Shown here: piece by piece, positions 34,158 through 46,839 of the stretch
How positions within the stretch are numbered: the first letter of the stretch is position 1
How the letters are laid out: each line of letters begins with the position of its first letter
DNA from: Acanthococcus lagerstroemiae
Lineage: Eukaryota; Arthropoda; Insecta; Hemiptera; Eriococcidae
Direction of reading: 5' to 3'
Assembly (NCBI GenBank): GCA_031841125.1
Contig: CM063113.1
Span: 35,051,312 to 35,115,311 of the forward strand
Length of the DNA: 64,000 nt
Position numbers and translations under genes: made by a program
Notes under the pieces: model-generated
What the model saw: only the letters and a program-made list of their open reading frames with translations
Databases searched by the model: none
Told to the model about the DNA's origin: nothing

Positions 34158-37092
34158 TGTCTGATTTACAACAAGCTGCTGACCTTGCAATTCGCCAATG
34201 AATTCTCACTTCTGTAGCAACATTGTTAATCTGTACCTTCAACAAAATGAAACTAGTGGTCCTGACACGTGAGGCGAACATGAATGTTCTTTAGGACGAT
34301 TGTGATCAGGCGAAGGTAACAAAGAAACACGTTTTTCTTGATTTTAACTTTTCTCACCGTATCCCCATTTCATCAGTCCTGGTCACAAATGCTTTTATTC
34401 AGAAAATTTTCTGAGAACAGCAGCTAATGGAACAGCAAAAATGGAATCAAAATTTACATGACTAGTTATCGCTTACCCTCAATATTGAAAGGGCTGCACG
34501 AGTGGAAAATTGGAGTCATTAAAATTTAGTAGAAATTCAAGTCTTATGGAGACGTACTCCGTGGTAAACCCGTAAAAACTGTCGATGGGCAACAAATAAA
34601 GCTAACACGTTTTTTTAATTTCCAATATATTGTCCATTGTTATTCATGAAGAATGCCGTGACGAAATTGTAAACAAAATTTGATTTGAAAATTGTAGAAA
34701 TTTTGACTAAATTCCAAAATTTACAGTGAAATATCGCTGAGCAAAATTTAATCACTGCAATTTTCAACGTGGACCATAAATACTTTGAAAATGGAAGTTA
34801 ACGTTAATTGATGTGGCTTGAATTTTCGTTCAAATCTTGCGATGCAAATTTTCAAATTTGTGTAGCCCCTACAATACTAAGGCTAGGCAGTTACTAATTA
34901 CGTAAGATCTTGTAACATTTTTGCTAGGTACTCTACTTGTTACTGCACCTGAAAATTTTTCTAAATAAAAAATTTGCGATCAAATTTTCAAGGAAAATTC
35001 ATTTTTTCTCCAACTTTAGCGAGCCTTATACTTATATCAATTTTAAGGATATGCAAAGTTTTTTTGTTTCTTTCAAACGGTGCTTTGATGTTTTACTCAT
35101 ATGTCCTCCAAAACTGGGACCCTGTATAAACTTAACGACAGTGTCTCATTCATCCAATAATGGAATGTAGAGCCGTGCTCTAATGACGTCAGCACCAACA
35201 AACCAACGTATATTATTCAGAATAAGAAGTTTGCTTTCGTCGCCTGAGTAGTCATTTTGGAGAATTATTCCTTGGCTGAAAAAGCTCATTAAAAGAAATG
35301 TAGACTACTTATATGATGTAGGCCATAATAACATGCAAATTGCAAAATAATATTCTGTTTTCAATGGAATTACGATTTGAGTAAAGGAAATTCTAAAAAG
35401 GGAGGTATATTCTGTGAATCGCAGTACTTTTAAAAATTAATAGTAAATGAGATTGAAAAACGTGATAGTTCCACTTTCAAAGATCTTTCGATTATTTCAA
35501 GTGGTTAAATATTGCTCTATATTAACTGTAGGAAGAAATATACCCTTATCAAAACTTCAGCTAGAATTTATCACCAATGGTCTTGTTTGAAGAATTATTG
35601 CTTGATGAAGAAAACTCACTGAAAGCTGTGCTGTATAAATTTAGAATCTTCATATCATATAGATTAAAAAATGCTGTTGTTTGGAGAATATTCTATTTTT
35701 TCAGTTATAGTATGAGGAGTCTGGTACAGCGCTAATGTTACGTACAAATATCTCCAGTTTATCACAGCCCCCTCCCTCGCCCTTCCGAAGTAAATGATGA
35801 ATAAAGTTGAGGAAACTTCATCGATGCATTATTATGAGTTTTTCGATTATTTAAAATGGTTTAACACTGTTGACCATTGAGAGAATGACATCTTCACGAA
35901 GTTTTACTTACCTATTAGCTTGTTGCTTACATACTGCCCAGTATGGAAGCCAGGCGGTGTGGACGAGCGCTCCTCCGGAAGACAAGAATTGAAATTGAAA
36001 ATGCATGAAAAATGGCAAAATCTTGACCGAGTTTCAAACGAGTCTGCTAGAGGGTTAGTGGTGTATTGCCACCTTTAGAGAGAGTCGAGGAACGCTAAAC
36101 AAGCATGCAAAATCTGCAAGTTGTAAAAGTATCTTACAGAGTCGTAGTGAGTTTCAAACAAATTCAGAAAAGTCTTACAGAGTCTTAAAATGTTAAAGAG
36201 TCGTAGTAAAATCAAACCTGGAAGGTGCATAGAGTAATTTTAAACGGTTCTAGCGAATCTTAAATAAATTCGAAAAAGCTATAAAGAATGTGAAGAGTCT
36301 GAAGGATTCTTGCAAGAGCATTGAAATGACCATAATTTACTCTCAGTGGATTTTTTTCGAATGCTTTCGGAGATGCTCTCTAGATCGATTTCAATGAGAT
36401 GGAGAAAATTCTGCAAAGTTTCAGGTTGATCGGATGAAGAAAAGAGTACGTCAATCCAAATATTGCAAAAAATTTGATTCTATTTCTACTGGGAGCCTTC
36501 ACCTACATGCCAAATTTCGTATCATTCGAGCAAAAAAATGCCCAAGATAGAGCTGAAAAGGTCAAATTCATATATTTCGAGACTACATCCCTCTGAATGG
36601 GGGGAGGGGTAGGATCGTAACGATGGGCTCTGAAATTTTCTTCTACCACTGCAAACAGAGGACTGAAGTAAAATTGAAAAAAAATCGACTAAGGCCGATT
36701 CACTTGTCTTACCCTGCTACAGCATTTAGCTTATAACGTCAAACTCGGTGGATTTTTCCATGATAAGGGAAGGAGACGTGAGGCAAGTGTCGATCTAAAC
36801 TTTGCATGGAATTTTCTTTCATCTCATCGGAACCAATCTAGGGAGTGTCTCATATGAAATCCCGGTGAACAAGAATAAAAGCCACACTAATGAGCAATGA
36901 AAACTGAATAATCTCAGGTAGGCTTGAGAATTGCGCCCATTCTCTTGTTGTTGGAAAAAATTGCATTGGATTGTGATGAACATTGAAAGTTCTCCAAAAT
37001 TCGCAATCAAATCTTGAATAGCCTTCATCAAATCTGGGAGAATCCTACAGAGTCGTCAACAAACCTGTTAAGCCTAAAGACCAAATTTCGAG
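34158..37092. other. Long AT-rich unique stretch
   Basis: Nearly 3 kb with few CpGs and no supported element or gene. Around 36,120-36,310 short AGTCTTA/GAGTCGTA words recur loosely, similar to those at 45,840-46,200. Confidence 0.4.
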
Positions 37093-37100
37093 AAAGGTGT

Positions 37101-37589
37101 GTCAGCGGCGGATTTAACAAAGCAGTAGGCAGGCACTGGCCGACAGGGTTCCCCCTGGTAAAAGGCTCCTCTGGGCTCCCGGACTCTTCTCCCCGACAAA
37201 TAATAAATTGTTAATGTGTATTGTTTGTCGGAAAGGAAAATTTATGAGTGCTTTGTACTCTCAGGGAGAAAAGCCTTAGGGGTATGGATAGCCCCGTAGA
37301 GAGAAAAAGAGGGTCTGGGGGAAATTTCCACGGGCCCCCCTCCTTCCGGTTCATTTTTTTCTTCTGAAAGGTGGGAAACAATTATAGGCTACTGGATAAG
37401 AAATATCTTTCATGGTGTAAGAAGTGATTACTGATTTGGTGTACAGTATGATGTAGCCGTAAGCGTTGAAAGTTAGGTCTTTTAAAAATATCGGGCCCTC
37501 CTGAAAGTCCGGGCCCGGGGTATTCCCCCCTTTTCCCCCTCCGGAGGGCTCTTTTTAGAGGGCTTGCTGCTTTTTTAAATCCGCCAGTG
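37101..37589. mobile_element. hAT-like non-autonomous element (CGGATTTAA family)
   Basis: The left end reads GTCAGCGGCGGATTTAAC and the right end TTTAAATCCGCCAGTG. Flanks AAAGGTGT (37,093-37,100) and GAAGGTGT (37,590-37,597) match at 7 of 8. The interior is C/G-run rich (GGGCCCCCC, CCGGGCCCGGGG) with no frame. Similar GCCGGATTTA-type ends occur alone at 38,749 and 57,390. Confidence 0.75.
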
Positions 37590-37599
37590 GAAGGTGTTC

Positions 37600-38000
37600 T
37601 GAGTGAGAAACAACCTGAAAATTACCATTTTCAATCTGTGGCAACCCAGCGTAGCCGGCACTTTCAAGAGAGGCAATAAAAATCACAGGACCTGACCTGC
37701 CGTAAATTACGATCTAATTTTTATCGGAGAATTTTCGTTAATTAATTTGAAGATGAATTACCAGCGATAAGATCGCACCTCGAGCTGAAACATCAGCTAC
37801 TGTGCACGTTCGTAACCGGTTCAGCCGCCTTATTAGCCGGCGCAGAGCGCACGGTTTTTAAATATTCCGGCACTCGGACGTTAGGTACACTTAATTAATT
37901 TAAATGCGTGTAAAGGAGTGTGGAGTTTCTTTTCGATAATACCCGTTCGTTGTGCCATTAAGTCCCGCATAAAATCGGAATTGGCCGAAAAATGAAAATT
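37600..38000. other. CpG-containing unique block with TTAATTAATT sites
   Basis: Single-copy in the window, with two TTAATTAATTT words (about 37,737 and 37,890) and CpG-containing surroundings. This is compatible with a regulatory element but unsupported beyond composition. Confidence 0.25.
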
Positions 38001-40679
38001 TATTGCCTAGATTACATCTAAGATTCGTAGAATCTAAACTTGATGACTAAGCCTATCGTCGGATCGCCTGTGATCTGTTCAGCTTCCTGTTTGAAGCGAC
38101 TCTAAAATTTTTTTGAATTTTATCACGACGGTGAAATCCTCAAGCCTAATCCAGTCGCAAAAGTTGCTGCTGCCCACGAAACTATTCGGAGAAAATCGGA
38201 ATCAGTTACGCATTTATTCTAAAAACACGAATCTCGGAAATTCGTGCATCTTTAACGGTGTTATCATCTCGTCTATATGAAATATTTGTGAGGAACTCAA
38301 TGGTCAAACCATTCAGAGAGTGCAGCCAAAAGGCATTTACATTTTTAAAATATCCGAGAATAACTTCGTAATGTAAACCCTTTCTCATGAACGATGGTAG
38401 AAAGTAGAAACCTCAGAGTATGCTCCAAATTTGACTCTGCTGTGCTGTGTAGATTCGTTGAGCTGCCACTTTATGGTGTCTAAAGTTGAGTTATTCTATG
38501 AGATCAAATAAACAGAGCTGCTTTTTCCTTTTCCGAAGCTTCTCTCAGGTTTCTTCGGGCTCATTTCATTTAGCATGGACATACAATTCACAAATGGAGC
38601 TAAAATTACTGAGAGAAGATAATAACAATGAGATTAATTCTCTTCAGTGCAGAGTCAGAGCTAGGAGGCAGCTTCCCTTCATTTGTAAAATTATACCCAA
38701 AAGTTGGGAAATTCCGACACTCGATCGGAAAAATTTAGTCGTCATAGCCGGATTTAAGGGGGAGGATTTAGGGATAATTCCCCCTTGACCTTCCAAAATA
38801 CATTATTCTACATGGAAATTCTCCTAAAAATTTGAAAAAAGTTTGCTCGCGTTGTTCATAAATGAGCGTTTCTTATCACTTTTAAGGGTCATCAGTACTA
38901 TAAAATCCTCAATTAAAGAACAATTTTGATACCGGGCGTGTTGGTTGTTTTAGTGATATTTTACTTTCTGTTTGTCATAGGAAATTTTGTAACACTTCAG
39001 TTATTCCTTGTTAAGTAAAAACTTTAGTTAGTCGATATTTTCCTCCCCCCCCCCCGGTCACGAACATATTCTTCGCGTCAGCTCTGTCAATGTCTTAAGT
39101 GTTCTTTGTTCACGGCTTTTTCCTTTCCCCTTAGTCTTTCCATTCTTATTAATCTTTTTAGTCATTTCAGCCTTCCTAGTCTCGAAGATTTTTTAGTCTT
39201 CTCTGTTGTCCTCTTTAGTCATCCACATTTGCTATTTTTTTATAGTTTTAGCTGCTTGCAATTTTGTCAGTCTGCTTAGTCAGGTTATTTCCAGCATTTG
39301 GTAGCCTTTTTTATCTTTTACGATTTTTTTTAAATTATTTTTTTATTCTTCAGTTTTTTTAGTATTTTTAGTCTGTTCAGTCTCACAGTCATTCTAGTGT
39401 TTTTTCAATGGGCTCTCTCCAATTTTTTCCGGTGGAGGGGGCTAGATTATTTCTAAGAGAAAAAGGTGTGGTTTTGGTTGAGGGGAGAACATCTTTTGGC
39501 AATTTAAGGGGAAACTAATACTCCACCCTTTCTCTTGGCAACCCATGTATTTCCATATTTTTTAATATTTTGTCTTTTCACTCCTGTTAGTCTAATTAAT
39601 ATTTTCATCTTTTTAGGCTTCCTCTTATTTTTTTTTTTATTTTTTTTTAGATTTTTAATTTTTGATTTTCTTATTTTTTGAAGGTTTCTCAGTGTTTTTC
39701 AATTGCTTTATAGTCTTTTCTAGTCCGAGTTGTATTACTTTCGATTTCGTTAATCTTTTCAGAGGTAGTCTTTTCACTTGTTTTATTCTCTTTGAGTCTT
39801 CCCTGTTCTCTTCAGTTTTCTCCAAACTTATTTTTAGTCTTCCCATTCTTTTAGAAGACTACCAAAATTACCATTGGCACATAGTGGAATAACATTGTAG
39901 TCCTGCTCTATTGCAAGTTCTTTCAGTCTAGCGATGAAATCATTCAAATTAAAGAGAACCTTCCTCGTTGATTTTGGGGGAATGCCAGTCTGATAAGCAG
40001 GAAGGATAAAAAATATCGCTCTCAAATTCGATCTGAGACACGGCTTTGTGACCATTCAAGTACCTTGAGACCCTTTTGAAATCGACTTTTCATGCAGCGA
40101 GAGTGGCTCAGACCGGGTACGACGGCCTGGCAGTCTTTCCAGAGGTTGCCCAACATTTCACGGGAATAATTGGGCAGGTCGGCCAAAACCTCTTGAACGT
40201 GGTGGCTTGAGCCCTGGTGCAGCTGTGTGGTACCTCTTTGGAAATTAACCCAGCATTTCACAAGAATGTTGGGCTGGTCGGCTGGACCCTCAGTCGAAAC
40301 CGACAGTCGCCAACTAGTAAGAAGCTAAGAACTTTGCCATTCTTTTGAAAGCGACTCTTCAGCCGAGCTAGGCCATGATCAAAAGTAGACGTACGTATTA
40401 AAAAACTGAGCCGAAGTCTACGAATGGTTTTTGAGGTTGACTCGATGTGTTCGAGTTTGCACAAAATGTGAATTCGTGCCTCTGATCATGAATTCGATCG
40501 ATGTACCATCAGTCGAGAGGAGACAAATGTATGAAAACAGCTAAAACAATTGAAAACGATCGAATCTGGTTGAAAGTGAACAGAAATGACCACGTATACC
40601 CCGAAACTAAGGAACGACTCCAAATCGGCATACCGCCCAAATCCGACATACAGGAAGCAACCCAACAGTCAGGTACGTA
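38001..40679. other. Unannotated; T-rich from 39,050 to 39,850
   Basis: 38,000-39,000 is ordinary sequence. 39,050-39,850 is strongly T-rich on the plus strand with recurrent TTTAGTC/TCTTTTTAG words and could be an old degenerate repeat. 39,890-40,500 contains partly duplicated phrases (GACCCTTTTGAAATCGACTTTTCA near 40,070 against CATTCTTTTGAAAGCGACTC near 40,340; also CAACATTTCACGGGAATAATTGGGC, shared in shorter form near 40,252). Confidence 0.35.
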
Positions 40680-41026
40680 CCGATGGGGGCAAGGGGGCAA
40701 TTTACACCCCCTGTAGGAATTTTTCACTCAGCAGTTGAGGAGATTTACCATTTCAGTTAGGCGAATTAGTGAAATCCGAAAAGTTAGAAGTTTTTTTTTC
40801 TTTCTTTTTTTCTTTTTAATACTTGGAATTGAGTTGATAAGTTGAGAAAACCCAACAAGTCAAAATATTTTTCTTCTTTTGCTTTGATACTTGGAAATTT
40901 TGAGTTTTTTGAGTTGAATCAGTTGGAAAAATCCAACAGGTCATAAGATTCTGAGTTGAGTCAGTTGAAACTGTCACAATTTTACCCCCCCCCCCCCGGG
41001 GGGGGGAATTCTTCGGTACGTCCCTG
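40680..41026. mobile_element. Short hAT-like MITE, family A, copy 2
   Basis: Starts CAGGTACGTACCGATGGGG and ends CGGTACGTCCCTG. Flanks CCAACAGT (40,672-40,679) and TCAACAGT (41,027-41,034) match at 7 of 8. The interior GTAGGAATTTTTCACTCAGC is shared with copy 1 at 114-372. Near the right end a C13G9 tract (40,985-41,006) forms a perfect G/C palindrome. Confidence 0.8.
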
Positions 41027-41034
41027 TCAACAGT

Positions 41035-42880
41035 GGGAAACTGCCTTATCAGTGAAGCCTCTGCTCAGGTCTGATCCGACAGTGGTACCTCAACGCACAT
41101 TTTTCGGAACTCGTTCTTGGCTTTGGTTTGTCATACCGCGCTCATATTTTTCGCATTTTTCGACCAGCGGCCGTTTCCTGCCCTTCGACTGGGAACGGAT
41201 ATATTCTTTTTCATTTTCGAAGATGGCCGCTGGCCTTCGTCGGATGCTCTCAAAACGCACCAAGCCGGGCATTCTCATCGCTTCGACCCGCCATCGCCGA
41301 GAGTAATGCGACAAAAACGCGCCGTCAAATATTTTTTCATGAATTATTTTGAACGCGCTAACGAAGACGATTCATCGACTAATTGACACCCGAAACTCGA
41401 CGTAAACGATGAATGAAAACAGGAAACGCCGAAATGCGGTGTAGGTACATATTTATAATATAACGGCGGCTGCAGGTCGGCTTTAATTACCAGAAACAAC
41501 AACAACAACAAAAAAAAAAAAAGAAAGACAGAGAAAAGACAATGACACCGGAAATGGCAAATACAACGATATTTGCAAATCTTGAAGATACCCATAATTC
41601 GGTGACTCGGGCGATTTCAAAAATGCGCCGGACCAATTTGGTTCGCAGGGTCTTCGAGAATCGTCGGCCGGATCTCATGAATGGAGACGCGGCCAGGAAT
41701 TTCGGACAAACTGGTAACGCGGAATTCCGAGCCCCGAGTCGCTTTTATTTGGAAAAGCGAACCTTGTATGAATGAACATCGAACTGGCTGCCGTCTCATC
41801 GTATCGTGGATACAATCTGTGTATACAGCACATTCTAGAGTGACGGATGAGTTGGTTCGCGATTCAGAGCGAGTGCTGAGCTTTCGACCACAAGAACCTC
41901 GCGTGGGATATTCCGTGAATTCCTCCGCCAGTTTGGTATCTGCGTATCTCTATCTCTTTCTGCGTCTTTGCGTCGAGCTGGAAATGAGAAGAAAAAAAAA
42001 GAAGCAAAACTCATCATCATCATTGGCGGCGGTATAATCACGTAATTCGTTTTCGAACTGATCATACACGTTTACCCACGCATATGTATAATATACGTTT
42101 CTCTAGTTCGCTTGAAACCAGTTTGCCTGGAACGAATAAAAAACAAAAAAAAAAGTGCTGGTAAAGAAAAGAAACAGAGAGGGAGAGAGAGAGAGAGAGA
42201 GAGAGAGAAAAAAAATAGAAGTACTTTGCAAAAACAGATTGCGTTGGTTGAAATTCAACGAAGCTGAGACACATTTTGCATCGTCGTCTCGTGATCTCTC
42301 AAGAGTAATTATGTTTTTTGTTTTTTTTTTACCCCCATATTGAGCTTTCATTGTGGCATTCTGTTTACTTTTCAGCGGTAATTAGTGATCGAGTGTGTTT
42401 TCAATTTTGCCGGTGATAAAAACAGAGACGCAACAGTAGCAATCGTAGCGGGAGTTACAACAAAGCAGCTTGATGGGTAGGAGAAATTATGGGCGCGATG
42501 CGTGTGACCTCCAACAAGCATATCAGATGAAGCATATGGCGAATAAGTGCGCCGTTGGACCTCTCTGTGTCTTGAGTACGCAGAGATGATTTTCTGGGTT
42601 GAATGTTGAATGTCAAGTGAACGAGGGTGGCTACTCGATGGAATGCGAATAGAGAACCACGAAGAGCAAACCATCGCACTTGGTTGCGATTCCACGCGTA
42701 CTCAAGTTCCTCTGCGTACGCTGTAGGAACTCATTCAGTCAGCAAACCAATCAGTGATTGGTCTAAAGAGGATATGTCTTATTCCCTATGTTGGTGCCTG
42801 GACGGAGTCACTCGAAAGAATCTCAATAGTCTGAGTTGGAGTTGATGTAATCAAAATGATCGCGCCGAAACTGGAATAAT
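41035..42880. other. Unique CpG-containing block with simple repeats
   Basis: Repeat-poor and CpG-containing between 41,040 and 42,750. Overlapping short frames on both strands show no domain. Simple repeats include AACAACAACAAC plus an A run at about 41,495-41,522. Candidate regulatory DNA by composition only. Confidence 0.3.
42184..42208. repeat. (GA)n microsatellite
   Basis: Pure GA dinucleotide run followed by an A run. Chance serine/leucine-rich minus-strand frames derive from it. Confidence 0.95.
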
Positions 42881-43052
42881 CAGGGGCGGATTTGGTCCAG
42901 TCCGATTCATAACTTTTGTGTCGGCGCATCTGAAAGTTATAGGTCGTTGTAGTGGCTGAACGGGGGCGAAGAGGAGGGGACATAATGGTATGGTAATGAA
43001 ACTGCAGAGTTGAACCGATATAACAGTATTTATCAGTATCCATCTGTCCCTG
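42881..43052. mobile_element. Dispersed repeat family F, copy 3
   Basis: The left end is CAGGGGCGGATTTGG and the right end CCATCTGTCCCTG, so terminal inverted repeats of CAGGGnCGGAT type are visible. The interior TTGTAGTGGCTGAACGG is shared with copies near 28,900 and 31,470. No clear target duplication. hAT-like by its ends. Confidence 0.55.
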
Positions 43053-43059
43053 TAACTCC

Positions 43060-43165
43060 GGCCGCCGGTGTGATGACTCGAAAGGGTAGTTTCCGGGACC
43101 GGGGGTACAGTGTTTCAGGGGCCACTTTGACATGCATGCATCACCATTCGTCCCACCAGACATCT
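43060..43165 (+). mobile_element. R1-like LINE 3' tail, short copy
   Basis: ACTCGAAAGGGTAGTTTCCGG, then GGGGCCACTTTGACATGC and a TCACCATTCGTCCCACC end, parallel to the minus-strand copies at 5485 and 24,155. Confidence 0.55.
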
Positions 43166-43645
43166 GTGCCTGTGAATGATTCTTGTTGAAACCTCCATAA
43201 AAGATTCTATTTCCTCATGAAGTCATCACTTCCTATGAGGAAAGAAAGCAGATGCGTTCAACGGTAAACATATTTCAAGGGGAAATGCCAGAATTCTGAG
43301 GCTCACGCTTTTTGCCTCCAGAAATGCCACTTTATCTCTGCTTCCGTCTTACGTAAAACCTACCAAATTTGTAATGTATGTACTGGTATAGTTTGATTTT
43401 AGTATTATAGCTGGGTGTTTCATAATATCCTTTTCCAAGTCAGTCGCACACGAATATTGCAAAGTGACCTAGAAACACTGAAGCCTAAGCTGTCAAAATT
43501 ATTAAAAATGCAATTTACGAATAAGTTTAAAACTATCTACCAACAAGCCAGGTCGCTTTGCGACCTAGTAACAGGGTCGGCCTTTTAGCTGAAGTCTGGG
43601 CGGCTATTCCACTAACCAACTTCGAACAAAAAGTACAATCGCACT
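43166..43645. other. Unannotated sequence
   Basis: No element ends or convincing frame. Confidence 0.35.
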
Positions 43646-43885
43646 TGGACGCTGTTAAGCGAAAGGGAACCAACTAGCATAATCTGTTTTTTGAGAACAT
43701 GCGATTCCAAGTTAAAGACCCATGTAGAAACTATATGACATGGCGTTTACTGATAAGCTTTGATCAACGTGAGTACACATTTTTAAATCGGGGGCCCAAT
43801 TCTGAAAAGTTCTACTTTTTACGCTCTTTCCAACGATACTAATAACTCATTTGTTTACAAAATTGTCAGTTGGTTCACGCTGACC
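43646..43885. mobile_element. Inverted-repeat MITE, family C, copy 2
   Basis: Starts TGGACGCTGTTAAGCG. The right end carries AGTTGGTTCACGCTGACC, imperfectly inverted to GGGAACCAACTAGC at left. The interior is the reverse complement of copy 1 (1850-2010), sharing TTACTGATAAGCTTTGATCA and TTCTACTTTTTACGCTCTTT. Confidence 0.6.
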
Positions 43886-44426
43886 CTAATTTCAGCAAGA
43901 ATCATACACAATATTACAAACCTCACAAAATGAACTCTTTTCATCGAGAATCTTCATGTTGATATCTCGAGTCACTTTTGCTGAGATTGTAAACTTGATT
44001 AAAACCATCTTCCTATTCTTTTACACACAATTACGTTCACTTTTACATTTAAAACCACAAGCGCCACTGTCGAAAGCCAACGCGATTCATTCTCGTGTAT
44101 CTCGAACATTGATTGATAAGAAAAAGAGCTAATGGAAGATAAACACAAACCGCTGACGTCACGCGTCATGTAGAACTATTTTTCCATTGTATAAGGCTCG
44201 GCTGCACCAACCCTAAAAGAGTCTGCGACCTTATCAATCGTGTTCGATCTTTTGATTTTCATCCTATGGTCAGTGACACTCATTCTGTTCTAAAATTAGT
44301 AACATGCTACTTCCTCAGGAGTTTTTTTTAAATTTATATTCCAGTACCTTACACTACAGCGCATTCGGCATTATAATTAATTACTCAAATTTTGGGATGC
44401 ATGTCTGTTGCCTGCACCATCCCAGT
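43886..44426. other. Unannotated sequence
   Basis: Contains a GCTGACGTCACGCGTCATG cluster at about 44,152 (CRE-like TGACGTCA) near an ATTTTTCCATTG segment. Similar TGACGTCAC lies in the MITE at 15,853, so it could be MITE-derived. Confidence 0.3.
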
Positions 44427-45157
44427 CAGTATTGGGGCGAATCACCTAAAAATTGATTCGAGTCACGAATCCTTTTGAATTTTCACGATTCGAATCTCTT
44501 AGAACCTTACGAATACGCCAAACTAAGATTCGAATCACGAATCAGTTTTTTTCCCCCTTTCTCTGAGTACGTTTACTCAACTGACAATTTTGAGTTTTAT
44601 CATTACATTCATCTTCATCACAGCTTTACTGACTAGAATTTAGATCATCGATGGTTTCTTCAAGAATTCTGTAGTGATTATCTATGTTCAAAATTGAAAT
44701 CCTTGACTTATAGGCGGCATATTTTATTTTTTCTTTCAATTCATTTTTTTTCTAGCCTTGAGGCCCAGATCAGATACACATTTCATACTTTCATAGATCA
44801 CAGAATACCACAGTTCATATTTGTGACCTGTCAAAAGAAAAGACTTCACTGCCATCGAATTTACAAAATAAAGAGCCCTTAATGACATACAACCAAGAGA
44901 TTTTTTCTTAAAACAGTTCGATACCACTAAGGGCCTTTTTCTTGTGACACGTCATATTTCACAAATAAAAACGAATGACAAAAGCCAAAACAAAAATTGA
45001 AATATTGAAAAGAAAAACCCTAAAGTCAAAAAGAAAATCGAATCACGAATCAATGATATGCGATTCGAATCATTTCTTTCACGAATCCTTCACAAATTGA
45101 TTCGAATACTTATATTTCACGAATAAAAATTTTTGATTCGAATCATGCCCATTACTG
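44427..45157. mobile_element. Element dense in GATTCGAATC-type palindromes
   Basis: The left end is CAGTATTGGGGCGAATCAC and the right end GATTCGAATCATGCCCATTACTG in part, giving a CAGTA(A/T)TGGGnnGA inverted terminal repeat. Both subterminal regions (44,440-44,545 and 45,035-45,140) are packed with GATTCGAATCA, CACGAATC and GATTCGAGTC words, while the middle 480 bp is AT-rich. Such palindrome clusters could bind a transposase. The target duplication is not recognisable (ATCCCAGT against ATAACCTG). Confidence 0.6.
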
Positions 45158-46323
45158 ATAACCTGATGAATTGGCGTATAGTATGAAGGTAATTTTGTGT
45201 CAAATTAATGGAAAGAGCAAGCAGTCCTAAGTAAAACAATAGTGAAAAGAGTGGCGAAATTCTACTCTTTATTCTGAAGAAAAGTCTCTGTGTAAGCTGT
45301 CGCAATTTTCAATGAAAAAAAAATTGTTTTTGAGATCATATAAGAGGTCATATAAAATCACATATTTTTAATTTTCCATTCTGGAAACCCTAAGTGTGTC
45401 AAGGAGAACTAAAAGAGAACCACAGTCAAACATGAAACCACTTTCATGAAAGAAAATGCAAAAAATTATGCGTCAAGCGTTTTTGGCTAATTCCCACAAA
45501 TTTTGTTCTGTTACCACGATCAGTTTTGGGTTTTGGAATTCAGCAGCTCATTTTAACATACTTAATCTAATGAGACTGAACGAGGACCTACTGGAACAAC
45601 ATTTTTGTAATGGTAGGATGGAGGAAGGAACCTTATTTCTCCATTTGAAAATGTTAATTTTGCCTACTAAAAATCCGATTTTGCCGGTTGACATAGATTT
45701 TTAAAATCGACCGGGAAATAAAAAAATGGTCGACAGAATATTTGTGATTTTTCCTACTGATGACCGTTCGGTAGGATGCCCCTCACACGCACGCACACAA
45801 CTGACCCACAGATCTTGTGCGAATCCTGATGATAGCTGAATGAGTTTTAGTTGTGAACGAAAAAGTTCTGAATGTATTAGAATACGTTCCAGAAGAGTCT
45901 GATGAACTTTAACAAATGCTAAATGCAGCCGAATGCGTCTTACCAAAGTCTGAATGAGTCTAATGTCTGTGAGTTATTTTCAAGGAGTCTGATGAGTGTG
46001 AATGAGCCATTAAACTGGCTGTATTACTCCTAGCACAGTCTTTAATGAGTCTTAAAAAGTTATCGAAATATTAAAAAGGTCTCGAAGACAGTAAGTCTGG
46101 GCAGAGTCTGAATAGGTTTAAAAGGAGTCTTACGAGTCATAGCGAGTCCTTAGAGAGGCCAAATCAGTCTTGGCACAGCGTTGATGATAGAATGAGCATC
46201 AACGTGTCCTCAAGGCCTCCATCAACCGTGTATCACTAAAAATGAGAGACATGCTCCGTGAGCACCAGCTACAAACAAGTCAATTACTACTCATTTTAGC
46301 GGAATAGTGAATAGAATTCGTTA
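45158..46323. other. Unannotated; degenerate GAGTCTnA words
   Basis: 45,840-46,200 repeats AGTCTGATGAG, GAGTCTTA and GAATGAGTC loosely, as near 36,120-36,310 and 53,100-53,220. This may be a decayed short-period repeat. No gene supported. Confidence 0.35.
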
Positions 46324-46441
46324 ATGAAAATGAAAAAAAAAAAAATCTCGAATCGAATAACGCGTCTGCTGTTATTTCACGCATACGTGAATTTAATGAA
46401 GTTTCTCGGCCTAATGAATAATTTGTATATTCTGAAAATGT

Positions 46442-46699
46442 ATGCAATTATATTTCTATATTTCCGCTGCTGGTGGCTCTCTGCCCGAGTTGAAGTCGAA
46501 GGAGCAATGTACGAGCGAGCGCAGGTCGAAAACGATGACCACAGCACCACCTCGGCCGGAAGTGGAGTATATGAAAATTATTAAAAAACTTCGAAGCCTG
46601 ACTGAATCTCAGATTGAGGAACTGATAATGGCAACCGTAAAATTAGTGTGCAAAGTGCACGCAAAGGTGGATGTCCCGCATGCAACAGCCGCGTTATAA
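46442..46699 (+). CDS. Protein-like small ORF of unknown function
   Basis: An open frame of 85 codons. If the internal ATG at 46,535 is used (context AAAACGATGACC) the product is 54 residues: a proline-containing start (MTTAPPRPEVEYM), then KIIKKLRSLTESQIEELIMA, a regular amphipathic-helix pattern, and a VKLVCKVHAKV segment. The composition is more protein-like than other short frames here. Nothing shows transcription, no signal peptide or domain is recognised, and no clear splice junction lies at its edges. It could be a chance frame, a TE remnant, or an alternative first exon. It is 650 bp upstream of the candidate exon at 47,353, same strand. Confidence 0.25.
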   Translation: MQLYFYISAAGGSLPELKSKEQCTSERRSKTMTTAPPRPEVEYMKIIKKLRSLTESQIEELIMATVKLVCKVHAKVDVPHATAAL

Positions 46700-46839
46700 T
46701 TATAAGGGTGTATTCTTTGAACGCGTAATAATCGCTAGACATTGTTCGTCCTAGAGCAGGGACCACCCTGAACTTCAAGGGTGCGAGTACGAGTTGTATA
46801 ATGTACGTGTGACACTATTAGCATCGCCAACCCAGGTTT

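Noticed and set aside
42062..42351. Serine/leucine-rich minus-strand frames
   Set aside because: They are translations of the (GA)n microsatellite.
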